The notes below the pieces were generated by a model. The model made no database searches. It was not told where the DNA came from and was given only the letters and a program-made list of their open reading frames with translations. This document shows positions 32,527 through 44,236 of a DNA stretch of 64,000 nt, in pieces; position 1 is the first letter of the stretch; every line of letters starts with the position of its first letter. The stretch spans positions 2,087,077 through 2,151,076 of the forward strand of contig ONZQ02000005.1 in NCBI GenBank assembly GCA_900312665.1, read 5' to 3'. Made by a program: the position numbers and the translations under genes. Source of the stretch: Cephalotrichum gorgonifer. Taxonomy: Eukaryota; Ascomycota; Sordariomycetes; Microascales; Microascaceae.

Positions 32527-33109
32527 TGTTACAATCTGGATCGTAATGGTCTCACAAAGGGTTGTGAGGCCGGGGTTCCGGTTTGAAGTAAGCGCCGAAC
32601 GTCACAGTATCGTATAAGTTGTAGTCGTATCGCGCAAGTACATTCGTAGAAGGGACTTGTTGTCAGAGTGAATCTTGTAGATGTCTGTAGAATGACTGTG
32701 GATTGACTACTGTCTAAGGAAAGAAAAGATAACTAGCTACATGGTAAAGATCGTATGGTTATATAGTATGTAGGTCTTACTGGGCGATCCGGGCGACTAT
32801 CGCCTAGTCGCCCCTGTCGCCCGCTCGCGTCCAACCGTGGTTCCGTCAGGGGCGATTGGGGCGACTCTCACAGAGTCGCCTTTCTCGCCCGTCATTCCTC
32901 CTGCTGACTCATCGGCACGTGGTCCGTAGTTTCATGCAAGGGCGGCCGTAGTAATTAAGGCGAGTCGTGACAGATGGGTCGAGGAATCAGCTCGTAGGAG
33001 CTCGTCAAGGTCACAGATCTTCAAGTAAGGGGATTCGGGGGTAAGGATCACTTCTTCGGAATTGAATCCAAAGTCCCGGGCTCACATACAAGCTGGACAA
33101 ACGGGTTAC
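32527..33109. repeat. Candidate solo or truncated LTR
   Basis: It begins TGTTACAATC and ends GGGTTACA, the TG...CA form with inverted ends typical of fungal LTRs. Inside are palindromic GC-rich words (GGGCGACTATCGCC; CTCACAGAGTCGCC), and AT-rich sequence lies around it. The five flanking bases do not match (GATGG / AATAA), so a target-site duplication is not supported and the boundaries are tentative. Confidence 0.35.
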
Positions 33110-33289
33110 AAATAAAAGAAATGTATTCCTAGACTTCTAAATTAAGAGAATAGGGCCTTCCGCAGCTTAAGTACAAAGAGAAGGAGAATTGAGGCGGGGG
33201 GGCTCCGAGCCTCCTGGCCGGGCTCTGCCGAGCCACTGTGCTGGGATGATTCTGCATCTCCCGCCGTGCGCCACGTCAATACTGACTTA

Positions 33290-33430
33290 GCTAAGATGCT
33301 ATATCTCACTTATTTCCTTTCTTTAAATAAGAGATAAATTTAATATAGCTAAACTAAGGAAACCTTTTTTTATAAAAAAAAATAAAGGAGTATTATCTCT
33401 ATAAGTAGCACCGTTTTTCTATTATTATGT
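33290..33430. other. Strongly AT-rich patch
   Basis: Long A/T runs (TTTTTTTATAAAAAAAAATAAA) and a partial inverted repeat (CACTTATTTCC... / AAATAAGAGAT). The make-up fits RIP-degraded sequence, but no source element can be named. Confidence 0.45.
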
Positions 33431-33680
33431 GGCAAGATTTCTGTGGTTGGAAATATAGCCATTGGTGTGGTTTTTTTAAGTGCTACCAAGCTTATGACCT
33501 CATACTGTACTATATCCCGAAAGACGAGCAGTAAAACCGCAGTACTACCTTAGTCCGGCGAGCATGAACGGCAAATTCTCTAAACATAAAATTCCTCGTT
33601 CAATCGTTAATCTCTCTGGACGATTAGGTCTCGTCTGATACCTTATCCTTCTTTTGGGTAGGTCTATGTCTGCCACGAGC

Positions 33681-35267
33681 TCATTGTTCGTGCATATCTT
33701 CTCCATCGTAGCCGAGCCATCGAGCCAAGTCAGGGTGGGGTTGGCTACCCAGCTGAGCTGTTCGTTCCAACTCTATTGGAACTTCCAAGTACTGAAACCA
33801 GTCAAAATTGGCTTGCCAAAACAAGTTACTCGGGCTGTCCCGAGTAACCGGCTCCTCGGCTGCCGGCGTTGCATCTAGCTCTCCAGTGTGTCGAGATGCC
33901 TGAGGACCTTGCGTGGATTCTTGGCTGCTGCTTTGAGCTGGAGTAGTTTTGGGACCGACACGGTTTCCTCCAGACTGTGATATCAAAGCAGGCTCTTCGT
34001 CTTCCTCCGAAGATGTCACCGCGGGAGACTGTGCAGACCCGGATCTCGTGTTGACGGGCCGGCAGGATAAAAGTACATTCTGCAAAGCGTGGTGTGCAAG
34101 ATCTACGATCTTAGCGGCCTTAACTTCTTCACTGTTTACTTCGCTGAGAATCCCTTGCAGCTTAGGTAGCATAAGCCTAGAAAAATTGTGGCGAGCATGT
34201 TTATCCACCTCACGGAGCAGGTCGACGCGATCGGAGACAGGGTCAAGGGTATTCCCATCGCAGCCGCATTTCAACTCAAAATCTAACGTCGTTTAGCTAG
34301 CGTTTCAGAGGTTTGATGTAATTACTCACATGGGGATGGGATATAACCGTCATCTGGAAAAAGAATCTGGTAAATCTTCGTCCATTTCTGCTCATCAGAT
34401 GGTGCACGAAGGGTGGAATGCCGTTTTCTCGATCGAAGCGCATGACGTTGAGCGTCATTGATACCGTCTTTCAGGACTCCCAGGCGACTTGGACACAAGC
34501 ACGTGATCTGATGGCCTGTGAACAATATGGTCGACTGGCAGCGACTGCATACATGCGGAGACTGGAGATGTCTTCTACTAAGATGTTCCCTGTATCACAT
34601 CGAAAGGTTAGCGTCTAAGCGTACTACAAAAGAGGAGCACTCCAAGAGTCCGACCCACTTTAACCGGTGTATTGATGGCCATCCAGAACGGGAACAACCT
34701 TTCCACGTCTCGTATTCGTCCGGGTTGTGCTTGAGGAAGGGACACGCAAAGCGGCCAAGAGGTTTCGTCTGCTGGTCACTCCTTTCAGTGGTATTCTTGG
34801 GAGGATTGGCAGCAGATGTGACAGGGCGGGCCCCAAATGTGATCGACTCGAGCAGGAGCTCGGTGGTGCTGGTAATATGTGCGTCGAGCTGGGTTGTTCG
34901 TAAGGGTAATTGACCAAGTGGGTGTGGTGAACGGTGGCTCTTATCAGGTTTCTTCTCCCCTTGGTCGATGTTCGGGAACTCCCTGGTGTTTTTACTACGC
35001 CAGGGCAAACATTAGCGAGGAAAGGGGTAGGCAAAGGTACATCGAGTGCTCATCTTACCCAGCCTGGGGACCCCGAATTACCAGCAACGACTGGAGCCAG
35101 TCGTGAAAATATCCCGAAACACCGCCAACAACGGCTACTGCTTTGGCCACAATAGATGGTTGGTGCGTCGAGTCAACCTCTCCATTACCAGGAGATCCAA
35201 GATGAGCTGGTTTCATGGCAGACGATCGGAGAGACAGCCCACATTGGGTAGCCTGGGACGTTTCCAT
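33681..35267 (-). CDS. C2H2-like zinc-finger protein
   Basis: Exons (minus strand) 35267-35059, 34994-34659, 34589-34330 and 34282-33681 (468 residues). Splice sites are GTAAGA...GTAG, GTGGGT...ACAG and GTGAGT...TTAG; joins give GKNTREF, HRLKEHLSRRH and IPSPYFELK. The core RFACPFLKHNPDEYETWKGC..GW.SIHRLKEHLSRRH..PHVCSRC belongs to a widespread Pezizomycotina family with one or two atypical zinc fingers. A helix ending QKWTKIYQILFPDD follows, as in relatives. The C-terminal half is low-complexity Ser/Gln/Thr, then a conserved-looking FDWFQYLEVP. The start at 35267 is the first ATG in a frame that continues further upstream, so a longer N-terminus is possible. DNA or RNA binding is likely. Confidence 0.75.
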
Positions 35268-36520
35268 AAAGGAGGTGTTGACTCTTGGGTAAAAGAAAGA
35301 GAAAACCCGTAACAGGTGGCCAACGAAGCCCGTGCCCATCTTCGACTGTTTTTGGTTGCCGAGTAGATGTTGCTTCACTGTACGGAGTATATGGTCAGAT
35401 GGGGGGTCGCGACGCGATGAACCGGCTTATATACATTAAGACAAGTAGCAATTTGCGGCTGAAGGCTCGACCTGAGAGGTCCCCCAACCACTGCTGAGTT
35501 TTGCACCATCGGTCAGTTATGCGCTTCGCGAATTTCCTCTATTCGGGGGGCTGGTGTTACACAAAACCTACACGCGCCACCTAGGCCAGGGTGGCATTGG
35601 CGAGTTATACGCCCAGCGATCACGATCGGAGTGGCCAGCCTGAGTGAGCTTCGCGTGCGGAATGGGCCTCCCGCAGCTCTTCAGGCGCTCGGGTATCAAG
35701 CAGGCCTTCCCGATTGGCGCTTCCATCGGCGGGCACTTTGTAAATTAATGAGTTGCGGAGGATCCCAAACGCAACCTCCCCAATGTAGAAACCGTCGCAG
35801 CCTCGACGAACTCTATCCAGTAGTAACCCCTGCCCAATATCCACTTATACAAGAAGGTCTACCACGGGGGACCCCCTAACCTATCACCCGACCTTGGCAT
35901 TTTTTTTGTTTTTGACAGGATTGATTGGCAAACGGTGAGCCACTCTAGGCTATGCATTACTATCCCACAATAGTTGGATGGGATCCCATGCCGAAAAGGG
36001 TGCGTTCCGTAGACCTCGACCTAACTTCGCCCATGCCACCCTATACTACCCCCTTCCTGCGCCCGCACCATTTCGTTGGGGAACTAGTGGCCTCTTCATC
36101 CTCTGATATGAGTCATGGATGATGTGCAAAGATGAGGCTGTATACCCCTGTATTTTTTCACGCGGCCATCCCTGTTCGCTTATATGTCAACACCACAATT
36201 TTTTAGGGGCAGACGGGGGGGCACTTGTATAACCTCCTTCTCTTATAGTTCTATAGTATATAGAAAAAGCCGTCCCTAACGTCAAACAATTACAGCAAAA
36301 AGATAATACCTTAGGCGATCCCCAGTTGAAGAAAGCAGAAGTTGATGGGTGCCTAGCGCCAGGCTTATATCCCAAATCTTGAGCTGCCTACCTTCGTCCT
36401 CGTTTTCTTTCCACGGAAATCACACCGCTTCTTTCAAAAACACTTCTTTCAATATTTTTGCATTTTTGTGCAGTATCAAGGTTATTTTTCATGCGATTAT
36501 CCCAATACCTTGTGTATCGA
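35268..36520. other. Spacer up to the first assembly gap
   Basis: No gene recognised. Short frames (such as 35620-35844 minus) lack any family pattern. Confidence 0.4.
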
Positions 36521-36716
36521 NNNNNNNNNNNNNNNNNNNNNNNNNNNNNNNNNNNNNNNNNNNNNNNNNNNNNNNNNNNNNNNNNNNNNNNNNNNNNNNN
36601 NNNNNNNNNNNNNNNNNNNNNNNNNNNNNNNNNNNNNNNNNNNNNNNNNNNNNNNNNNNNNNNNNNNNNNNNNNNNNNNNNNNNNNNNNNNNNNNNNNNN
36701 NNNNNNNNNNNNNNNN
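36521..36716. other. Assembly gap (196 N)
   Basis: Undetermined bases. The right flank begins with a T run and a run of more than ten C, which probably stopped the assembly. Confidence 1.
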
Positions 36717-37281
36717 TTTTTTCCACTCTTCCTACCCCCCCCCCCCCCCCTTCCCTCTTTTTTGAACCACCGCTGGACATTAAGCACAAATTAAGACTCT
36801 TTCGTGTTTTAAGTCGACGTACATCGTTTGGAAGTATTGTGTAACTGGGACAGAGGTCACGGCTGCGGCGAAAGAAGACAACCTTGCCGATCAGAGGTTC
36901 AAGGTCCCATATACATTGATTTCGGGAGAATGAAGGTTGCTTCCGTCGTTGTTGACATTTTTATCGGCACACGGTAGTGGCGTCTGCTGTCGTTTTTAAC
37001 TGGTCTATTAACTGGTCTCTAGGGCTCGGCTAACTCACTCGTCTCCCGGCGATATAAAGCTCGTCCACAATCTCGTAATGATATAAAACGTAGATAAAAA
37101 CCTGGGGCCCCGCGCATCTTCCACGCGCAAGAGATGTCAAGAGCTCGCCAACTTCTCGTCACTACGTGTTAGTCAATGATACCTACACACAAAGCCACGG
37201 CTAACTAAACCTCTCCCGCTGGATGAAGCGACGCATATTGTTCCAACCACTTCTATATCGATCACCAGCGGACACCCAATC

Positions 37282-38072
37282 ATGCGCGGTAAGGACTACA
37301 ATCGGTACGACCCTTGTTATTATTTAGATCACATTCTAATGACGTCTCTTCCATTGAAGGTGAAGCCCATCCGCTAGAAGGGCCTACGGGCCCTCCCATC
37401 GAAGGTGATCTCACACACCTTGCCTCTGGCCTCGAACTCTGTTTCGGCCAAGGCTCATCGAGTTCAAATCCAACCGAAATGCTCAACCATTGCGTTTCCG
37501 TCTCTATCTCTAAGATCCTGGCATACTCCGACGTACACGAGTTTTGGCAGGACAACTTGGGCGGCAGCTTGCCTGACACACCACTGAGCGTGCACCAGAC
37601 GGTAGAGCTGATCGCCAGCACAGGGTGGACGGTTACTTGGAAGGTGTACCTACCATGGAATGGGAACTCTGCATGTCGCAACTTGCAACTGGACCCGAAG
37701 TTCCACGCCGGAGCATTTCGCGCCGTGGCATATACCCAGAAGGGGCGAGTAGGGCACTGCGTCACGTCCGGTCTCCTAAGGCACAAATACCCCATGACCC
37801 TCCCCATGAGCTATCCCAGCTTCATGTGTTACCAGCGAGACAAGAATGGCATCGACGTCTCGCACGAAGTAGAAGCCGCCGAGAATGTATTCGTGTTTCA
37901 TCTGCAGTGCCCCGAGGCTACGCCCCAGTGGTACTCCTGGCAGGACCGAGTATTCAGGAGGATGGTGGAGAGGAGGGGAACAGACGCTGCTCGGCAAGCG
38001 CAATACGAGAGGATATGGGAGCATCTCAGGACAGCTGGGTTGCTGGAGACCCAACCCCGTGCAAGCAACTAA
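37282..38072 (+). CDS. Hypothetical protein
   Basis: Proposed exons are 37282-37288 and 37360-38072 (239 residues). The long second frame has no ATG near its beginning, but ATGCGCG followed by a GTAAGG donor, a TTCTAATG branch site and a GAAG acceptor joins it as MRGEAHPLEGPTGPP. The protein is soluble, with NCVSVSISKILAYSDVHEFW, GWTVTWKVYLPWNG and a C-terminal helix (ERIWEHLRTAGLLE). No family was recognised and no signal or membrane segment is seen. Codon use is GC-rich in third positions, like neighbouring real genes, which supports coding. Confidence 0.55.
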
Positions 38073-39793
38073 GCCGGGAAGTGGCGGCGGAGGAGGCGTG
38101 GAACAACAAGATGGCACTAAAGCGTGACAAGACTCCAATTTCCCCGCGTCTCAGCGCTACAGCGTCGATCTCGTACCGACTCATGGGATTCCTTCAGCTT
38201 CTTTGACTTATTTTTGGTCGCAGTACTAGCGATTGTACGGATCCAACTAGTTTAGACGACACAATAATAATTCCATCCGTAGTCTACTCAAACATCTTTG
38301 GTCCTCACTCACAAAAGAAAATATAGATGTTTGCACCTTGGCCTCCCTTTCCGTGCTTCGATTCGTGCTTCGATTCATGTTTGCGCGGCTTCTAACAGTG
38401 TATGATAATAAAATCACTTGTTAGCAGAGCCGCGCCACAATGCTGAGAAACATGACCGGTCCAAAGCAAGCCAGAATACCTGTACTGCGCCCCAACTGCA
38501 TAGAAAAGAATGTACACCTCCTATCAATCGTCACCCCACCCTTTTGTCCGATACTTGTGAAATCTCATGGGCTGTAGACTTGAGGACAGCCTCCGTGCTA
38601 AAGAGAATAGGTGATTAAGAGCGTAGGGAACTTTCCACAACGAGAGTAAAGGATGGGTTCAATCTGATGGTAAACCTGGTTTGATTGGCGTAGGATTAAG
38701 GATGGCTTATAATCCCTCCAGCTATTCAGAGTGAAGTGTTTCCTCTAAACCTTGCCTTACCTGTGCCAAAGAACAGCTTCTGCCAGGTACCAGGCATGGC
38801 ATGCTGAAAGGCTGGAAGTTACGTTCTGTGCATTCTCAGATACTCCTATACCTTCTAGACTGTGGAAAAAAGCTGATCATGGATCAACGATAGCAGGCCA
38901 ATCTTCAGATAGGGATAGGAGATCATTGAAGGGATCGAGTTGGTACAGAGGGATGACTTGAAAGGTGGTAATAAATTTCCTCCTCTAGCACCCAGTTACA
39001 CCTAATGTCTATTTTTTTCCATGTGAATATCATTACCCCCAGCCTCTCTTGACGTCCTATGTGTAGTCGAACTGCACTATCACTCCCCTCCCAGCTGTCA
39101 CACGCGAACGCCTCGGAGGAACTCTTACTGGCATTAAACGCGGTGCTGCCGGCGCCAGCTACCAGCTTCTTCGGCACGACGCCATGTCCAGTACTAGCGC
39201 CACCGGGATCATGGCCGGTAGGGTCGGTAGGGTTGGCGCGGGCGGATCCACCTCTCAGCAGCAGCTTACAGATCCTGCGCGCGGAAATCTCACGCGTGGA
39301 CCACGCCGCCTGTCACTCCGGCAGTGGGTACAAGGCTATAAGGCAAAGGACCACGACCACTACCGGGCCATCAAGGCATCTCATTGGCAGAACTTGTTTT
39401 GTGGGGACTCTCATCTTCCTTGGCTTCCTGGCGCTTCACGGGTACCTCAGCTGGCGGGAGGTAACTTATCATTAATACAATATTGGAATAATAATATAGG
39501 ACTGCTATATTGCCCACGTGCGGGGCACCACTCCCTTGGTCAAACGTTACATGCAAGTCAGTGGATCGGCGGGATCGGCAGGTTGCCAGGGTACCTGTCC
39601 CGATCCTCTCTCTTCCCTTCCATTATTTGGTGGCAGCATCTGCATGTCGCAGCTCACCTGCCCGTTAGGTACAAGCGAGGAGCCGCGGACATAAGGGATT
39701 GTTTATCCAACAGTTCGAGGATTAAAAGACGAACGAAAGGCTGTCGCACCTGCATTGCCATACATTCCCGCAATTGCATCCGCCTAAGTCATA
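38073..39793. other. Spacer with a degenerate repeat, upstream of the GH20 gene
   Basis: No supported gene. Frames at 39059-39475 and 39184-40002 overlap the degenerate repeat at 39294-39392 and, in the second case, the GH20 start in another frame; neither shows a family pattern. Confidence 0.4.
39294..39392 (+). repeat. Degenerate dispersed repeat, copy 2
   Basis: Counterpart of 31700-31791. This copy is the longer one because of an ACGACCACT-type insertion. Confidence 0.6.
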
Positions 39794-41986
39794 ATGTTGA
39801 AAACTACAGCTGTCTTACTAACTGTTCTAACCTGGTCATTGGCTTGGGGGGAACAGGGGCTTCACCTCGTGCCCCCACCACCAACCGAAAGAACCGACGA
39901 CAGGATCAGCCCCGCTGCCTCAGATGGCGCGTCATCAAGCTGGAATGTCGGGTCGTCGGCCAAAACTATATACATCGAGGAGAGCCTTGCGTCCAGAAGT
40001 GACGGAGATGGTCTCACGCTAATCCCGCCCAGCGGCTACGACTTTGCCTCTCTTTTCCGGCAAGACCTGATCGAGATTACTGGATACGATTGGACCATCG
40101 TGCGCGTCGTTACACTCCCGGATCTCACCAACAGCAGCGGCATCCTACTCGGCTCCTTTAAGGGCGACGCTTCATCTGTGACATACGAAAATGGAAAACC
40201 CACATCTGAGGGCTACGAGCTCGGCGTAACCCAGTCGGGTGCCGTCATTCGTGGCACCGGCGCCCGCGGCATGTGGTGGGGAACTCGGACGCTCCTACAG
40301 CAGATCCTCGCCAGTAACAGCTCCGTTCCCACGGTGGATACCTTCATTGACGCGCCTGCCTATGCGACGCGCGGCTTCATGCTCGATGCTGGTCGCAAGT
40401 GGTACTCGGCCGACTTCCTGAAGGATATGTGCAGCTTCATGTCCTTCTTCAAGATGAGCGAGTTTCACTACCACCTGAGCGACAACTACCCCCTTAACCG
40501 GGGGCGGAACGAGACCTGGCAGGATGTCTATTCCCACTTCTCCCTACTACCAGAGGACGAATCCCTTCTCGGCATCCTGCACGGTCGAGAAAACGAGACC
40601 CTCAGCCGCTCCGACTTCGCCGACTTCCAGCAGTACTGCGCTTCACGGGGCGTCACCGTCATCCCCGAGATCGAAGCCCCCGGCCATTGCCTGTACCTCA
40701 CCAAGTGGAAGCCGGAACTCGCCCTCAAGAAGAAGGACCTGCTGGACCTCACCCACCCCGACACAATCCCGACAGTCAAGCGCATCTGGGACGAATTTCT
40801 CCCCTGGTTTGAGACGAAGGAAGTCCACATCGGCGCCGACGAGTACGACATGGACTTAGCCGAGGACTACAAAATGTTCGTCGAGGACCTGGCCTCGCAC
40901 GTCCACGAGACGGCCGACAAGCGAGTGCGTATCTGGGGCACATATCTCGGCCTCGAGTTCGAGAAGGGCCTTGACATTGTCGTACAGCACTGGCAGTACG
41001 GGCAGTCGGACCCAAAAGAGTTGATTAAACTCGGCCACGAGGTGATCAACTCGGAAGACTGGTGGGCTTACACGTCTATCAAGAACGACCACGACCCCAT
41101 CCTTCCAGCGCGGTACCCGCAATTCTTTAATGAGATCAGAGTGCTCAACTTTGCGGGTGAAGACGGGTGGCAGTGGACCCCTGCAGATTTCAACCCGTTC
41201 AACAGTAGCATGCAGCTGGACGATGACGAAATCCTGAACCGCGGCTCGATCCTTGCGGCGTGGAACGATAACGGGCCCGACGCGTCAACGCAGCTAGAAG
41301 CATATTACTCCATGCGCAGAGGCATCGCACTGACTGGTGCGCGAGCCTGGAGCGGGCGGCGAGGGCCGGAAGTCGACGAGGATAGGATCTCCTCGACCAT
41401 TGACTTCTTTTCGCCGCTGGCACCGGGCCAGAACCTCGACCGTGTCTTGTCAGAGGAGACCATTTCGTGGACGCGCTCAGAGGGTGACGGGGAGGAAGTA
41501 TGTCTTGGTCACGGCAGCAAGGGGATGAACTACACGTTACATCTCGCCGTGAACGGACCCTTCACTCTCAGGGGGCGGGATAACACTCTTTCCTTGGACG
41601 AGTCGGGCAGGTTACTCTTCGACGCGGACGGCTGGATCTACCCTCTCCGTGAGGTGTCTCAGCGTGATGCGCTCGAGCTTGACCCTGGCCATCCTGGCCG
41701 CATCTGGGCAAATGTGACTAGCTCCAGTCACGAGGAGGTCACGGTGGCGACGGATACGCCCGTCAAAATCACCCTCGCGACCGACGTGCTGCAGGGTACT
41801 GTTGTGTGGGTTGACGGAGAGATTGTGGGCCGGTTCGAGGTGTTCGTGTATGGTGGGCGAAATACGCGGTTTAGCTGGAGTCAGATGGCTTTTGCCGCCC
41901 CGCTTGAAACGATCACGGGCGCCGGGCTTCAGGGGTTGAGGCTGGAGAGCAAGGTGAATGTTCCTGATCCGGGGACGGAAATATAA
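39794..41986 (+). CDS. Secreted GH20 beta-N-acetylhexosaminidase
   Basis: Intronless, 730 residues. A signal peptide (MLKTTAVLLTVLTWSLAWG) is followed by the N-terminal GH20b domain (GYELGVTQSGAVIRGTGARGMWWGTRTLLQQI) and the TIM barrel starting RGFMLDAGRKWYSADFLKDM. FHYHLSDNYP, VIPEIEAPGH and the catalytic HIGADEYD (D349-E350) are all present. The DE pair carries out substrate-assisted cleavage of terminal GlcNAc or GalNAc. The C-terminal 170 residues form an extra beta-rich domain (TLRGRDNTLSLDESGRLLFDADGWIYPL) not found in the short chitinolytic hexosaminidases. Several NxS/T sites suit a secreted glycoprotein. It may act with the LPMO at 13188 on chitin-type substrates, but the genes are 26 kb apart. 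Confidence 0.92.
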   Translation: MLKTTAVLLTVLTWSLAWGEQGLHLVPPPPTERTDDRISPAASDGASSSWNVGSSAKTIYIEESLASRSDGDGLTLIPPSGYDFASLFRQDLIEITGYDWTIVRVVTLPDLTNSSGILLGSFKGDASSVTYENGKPTSEGYELGVTQSGAVIRGTGARGMWWGTRTLLQQILASNSSVPTVDTFIDAPAYATRGFMLDAGRKWYSADFLKDMCSFMSFFKMSEFHYHLSDNYPLNRGRNETWQDVYSHFSLLPEDESLLGILHGRENETLSRSDFADFQQYCASRGVTVIPEIEAPGHCLYLTKWKPELALKKKDLLDLTHPDTIPTVKRIWDEFLPWFETKEVHIGADEYDMDLAEDYKMFVEDLASHVHETADKRVRIWGTYLGLEFEKGLDIVVQHWQYGQSDPKELIKLGHEVINSEDWWAYTSIKNDHDPILPARYPQFFNEIRVLNFAGEDGWQWTPADFNPFNSSMQLDDDEILNRGSILAAWNDNGPDASTQLEAYYSMRRGIALTGARAWSGRRGPEVDEDRISSTIDFFSPLAPGQNLDRVLSEETISWTRSEGDGEEVCLGHGSKGMNYTLHLAVNGPFTLRGRDNTLSLDESGRLLFDADGWIYPLREVSQRDALELDPGHPGRIWANVTSSSHEEVTVATDTPVKITLATDVLQGTVVWVDGEIVGRFEVFVYGGRNTRFSWSQMAFAAPLETITGAGLQGLRLESKVNVPDPGTEI

Positions 41987-44236
41987 CCTCCGGGGTTATA
42001 TAGAGAGGCTATATGTGGATAGCGAAGAGCATATTAATGGAACTATAGCCCTAGATTCGTCGTAACAGGTGTGGTTCAGGGAGGTAGTCGAAACGACACT
42101 ATATACTCTGGTTCCCTACACCACAGTCTCCTCCCTCCGTGATGCATTGGATACCCACGTCCACTGGAGCCTTTGCTACGGTCTTCGCTACCATCATATG
42201 GCCACCCAGCCGGCAATGTTTCCTTGGCGACGCTATTACTTCTTTCCCACCTGGCGGTGGTAGTGTTTCTCGTCGCCGTCTTACTATCCGAGAGAGCCAG
42301 GACCATGTAAACTACAGCAGCCAGGTCGCCATTCGGGGAAGTAAAGACACCCTTAAGGAGCGACGCCAAGATTTTATACTCAAGCTCTATAGACCTATCT
42401 GTTTGTAGACCCGCTATGTTGGAAGAAAGGCCTGACTGGTGGCTTCGCGGTTTGCCCTTGAAGTCCCCTTTACTGGCAATATCCTCTTGAGGACAAGTAC
42501 ATAACTGTAGGTGAGGCTGCTAGATATGTCTTATATCCGCTATATCCTGAGCATTTCTAATTGCTGTGACGCTCACTTCTAGACCCTGTTGGCTCCTGTA
42601 CCCTCAGTACCTGCTAGAAGTAGGGCATCAGCTGTTGCGAGATGATATAGATCATCTTCTCAACGGAGTATGTTACCAGTCAGGTGAATGCTGTTGTGGA
42701 TAAGCTATATCCCCCGGCCCTTCGCTTTCTTGCTACGGCTGCCGAATTTAATCATCTATGATCTATCGATCTCCTTGACTCCTTCTCTTGTAGTATGGAG
42801 TATACTTCCGTAGTGATATCGGGCTTGACTTTTGATCTATTTGACCCTTTTTCGAACTAGATGCCCACATAACTGTACCCGGTCTTTAACTTCACAATGA
42901 TAACATACTAGCGGTTCTATAGTACAAGCACACTCTTATCGCTATCTTCCATTCCGTCGAAGAAGATATCATACTACACAAGACACCCTGACCTTCAATC
43001 TCTGGCTTACCATTTCTCGAATATGTAGGGTAGAAGGAGGCGCAGAAGCAAGGCGAAGAAGATTTGAAATCTCAGGTTCTGGAACAAGTATAAAACAAAA
43101 TGAGAGCTGGCGGGAAAAAATTACCTTTGTGGTGATGTCAATGGCCCGGTTTCCATGTCATCTATCCTTCCGCTCTAGCCTTGGGAGGATGACGGCCAGA
43201 CCTCCAGGGATAATTTCGTCATTTGTCGATGTGATCGCTTCGTAGGCGATCTAAGACATCGTATCCTACTACGGCCGCAGGGAAGACGCTTTCCAAGTGC
43301 AGAGGTAAAGATTCTATAGCTTGGGTGACGCATCCGCTACGGGAATCTCTGGCAAGGGGGATTCAATGGTCCTTCGAAATAGCGACGGTGCGAAGTGACT
43401 GCCGAGACCTTACACATACGGCTACTCGCTTCTGGGCTTGGCATTGGGGTTGGGCACAAATCTCGGGGGGCAGAGGCGTGGGCAGATACCCGACAGGACC
43501 GCATAGCCAATTTGTCAGATGACAGCCTAGGATCGTCTAATCCCTGTATCCCTCGACTTGACAGCATGCCATCGCATATGCTTGAAAAAGGCGCCATGCG
43601 GCACTCGTGACCCCCACGATGGCTGTGTCACCAGCGAATGACAGTGGCTATTTAAACATTTGTCGGTCGACACATCACCAGCCCAAGCGGTGAAGAGGGC
43701 ACGTCGTGGAATTCTAGGGCGAACTTACACATGGACCCCCCAACTTATGCATCCCTTGCTCACCGGTCGCCCCTTTTGACCGTTGCCTGTTCGGCCACCA
43801 CGACACTACCAGTACACAGCCACGGCATACGTGTAGACAAAGTATTGGCGATAGAAAAAGGCATGTTAGACGAGGACCTAGAACTATGATTTGGCGCATT
43901 GCGGATATGAGAACCACAGATTCGTCGTTCGTGCCCCGCGGAGATCGCATAGGGTGACATGAAACCCTAACCTCTGTGCGCAGGGAGAATCACGGAGCGA
44001 AATCGGCGTGCTAAAACGGGGCTCGAGGAGATTGAACTTGTAACTCCGCTTTCGAACTTGAAAATACAAGAAATGAATCGCTAGAAATCACCTGTTGTAG
44101 ACCATGCTAAACGCCTTAAAATGCTTGCAGGTGTCCTCTCTCATGTCAAATGAAGCCTCCCGGGTATCAAGAAATGCCCAATGCTCCATCTCCTAAACAA
44201 ACGCCTTTTCATGCTGTATCCATCCCGACGTAGCCT
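41987..44236. other. Long gene-empty stretch
   Basis: About 2.2 kb without a coding pattern. Parts are AT-rich, with frequent stop codons in all frames. Decayed transposon sequence is possible, but no motif was found. Confidence 0.4.

Larger units (their letters stand above)
31464..33680. other. AT-rich, gene-empty stretch
   Basis: About 2.2 kb with no coding pattern and dense stop codons. It includes a degenerate dispersed repeat (31700-31791), an LTR-like sequence (32527-33109) and a very AT-rich patch (33290-33430), all listed separately. Confidence 0.5.

Noticed and set aside
39184..40002. 272-residue plus-strand frame before the GH20 gene
   Set aside because: It runs through a degenerate repeat and overlaps the GH20 start in another frame; no domain or signal pattern.
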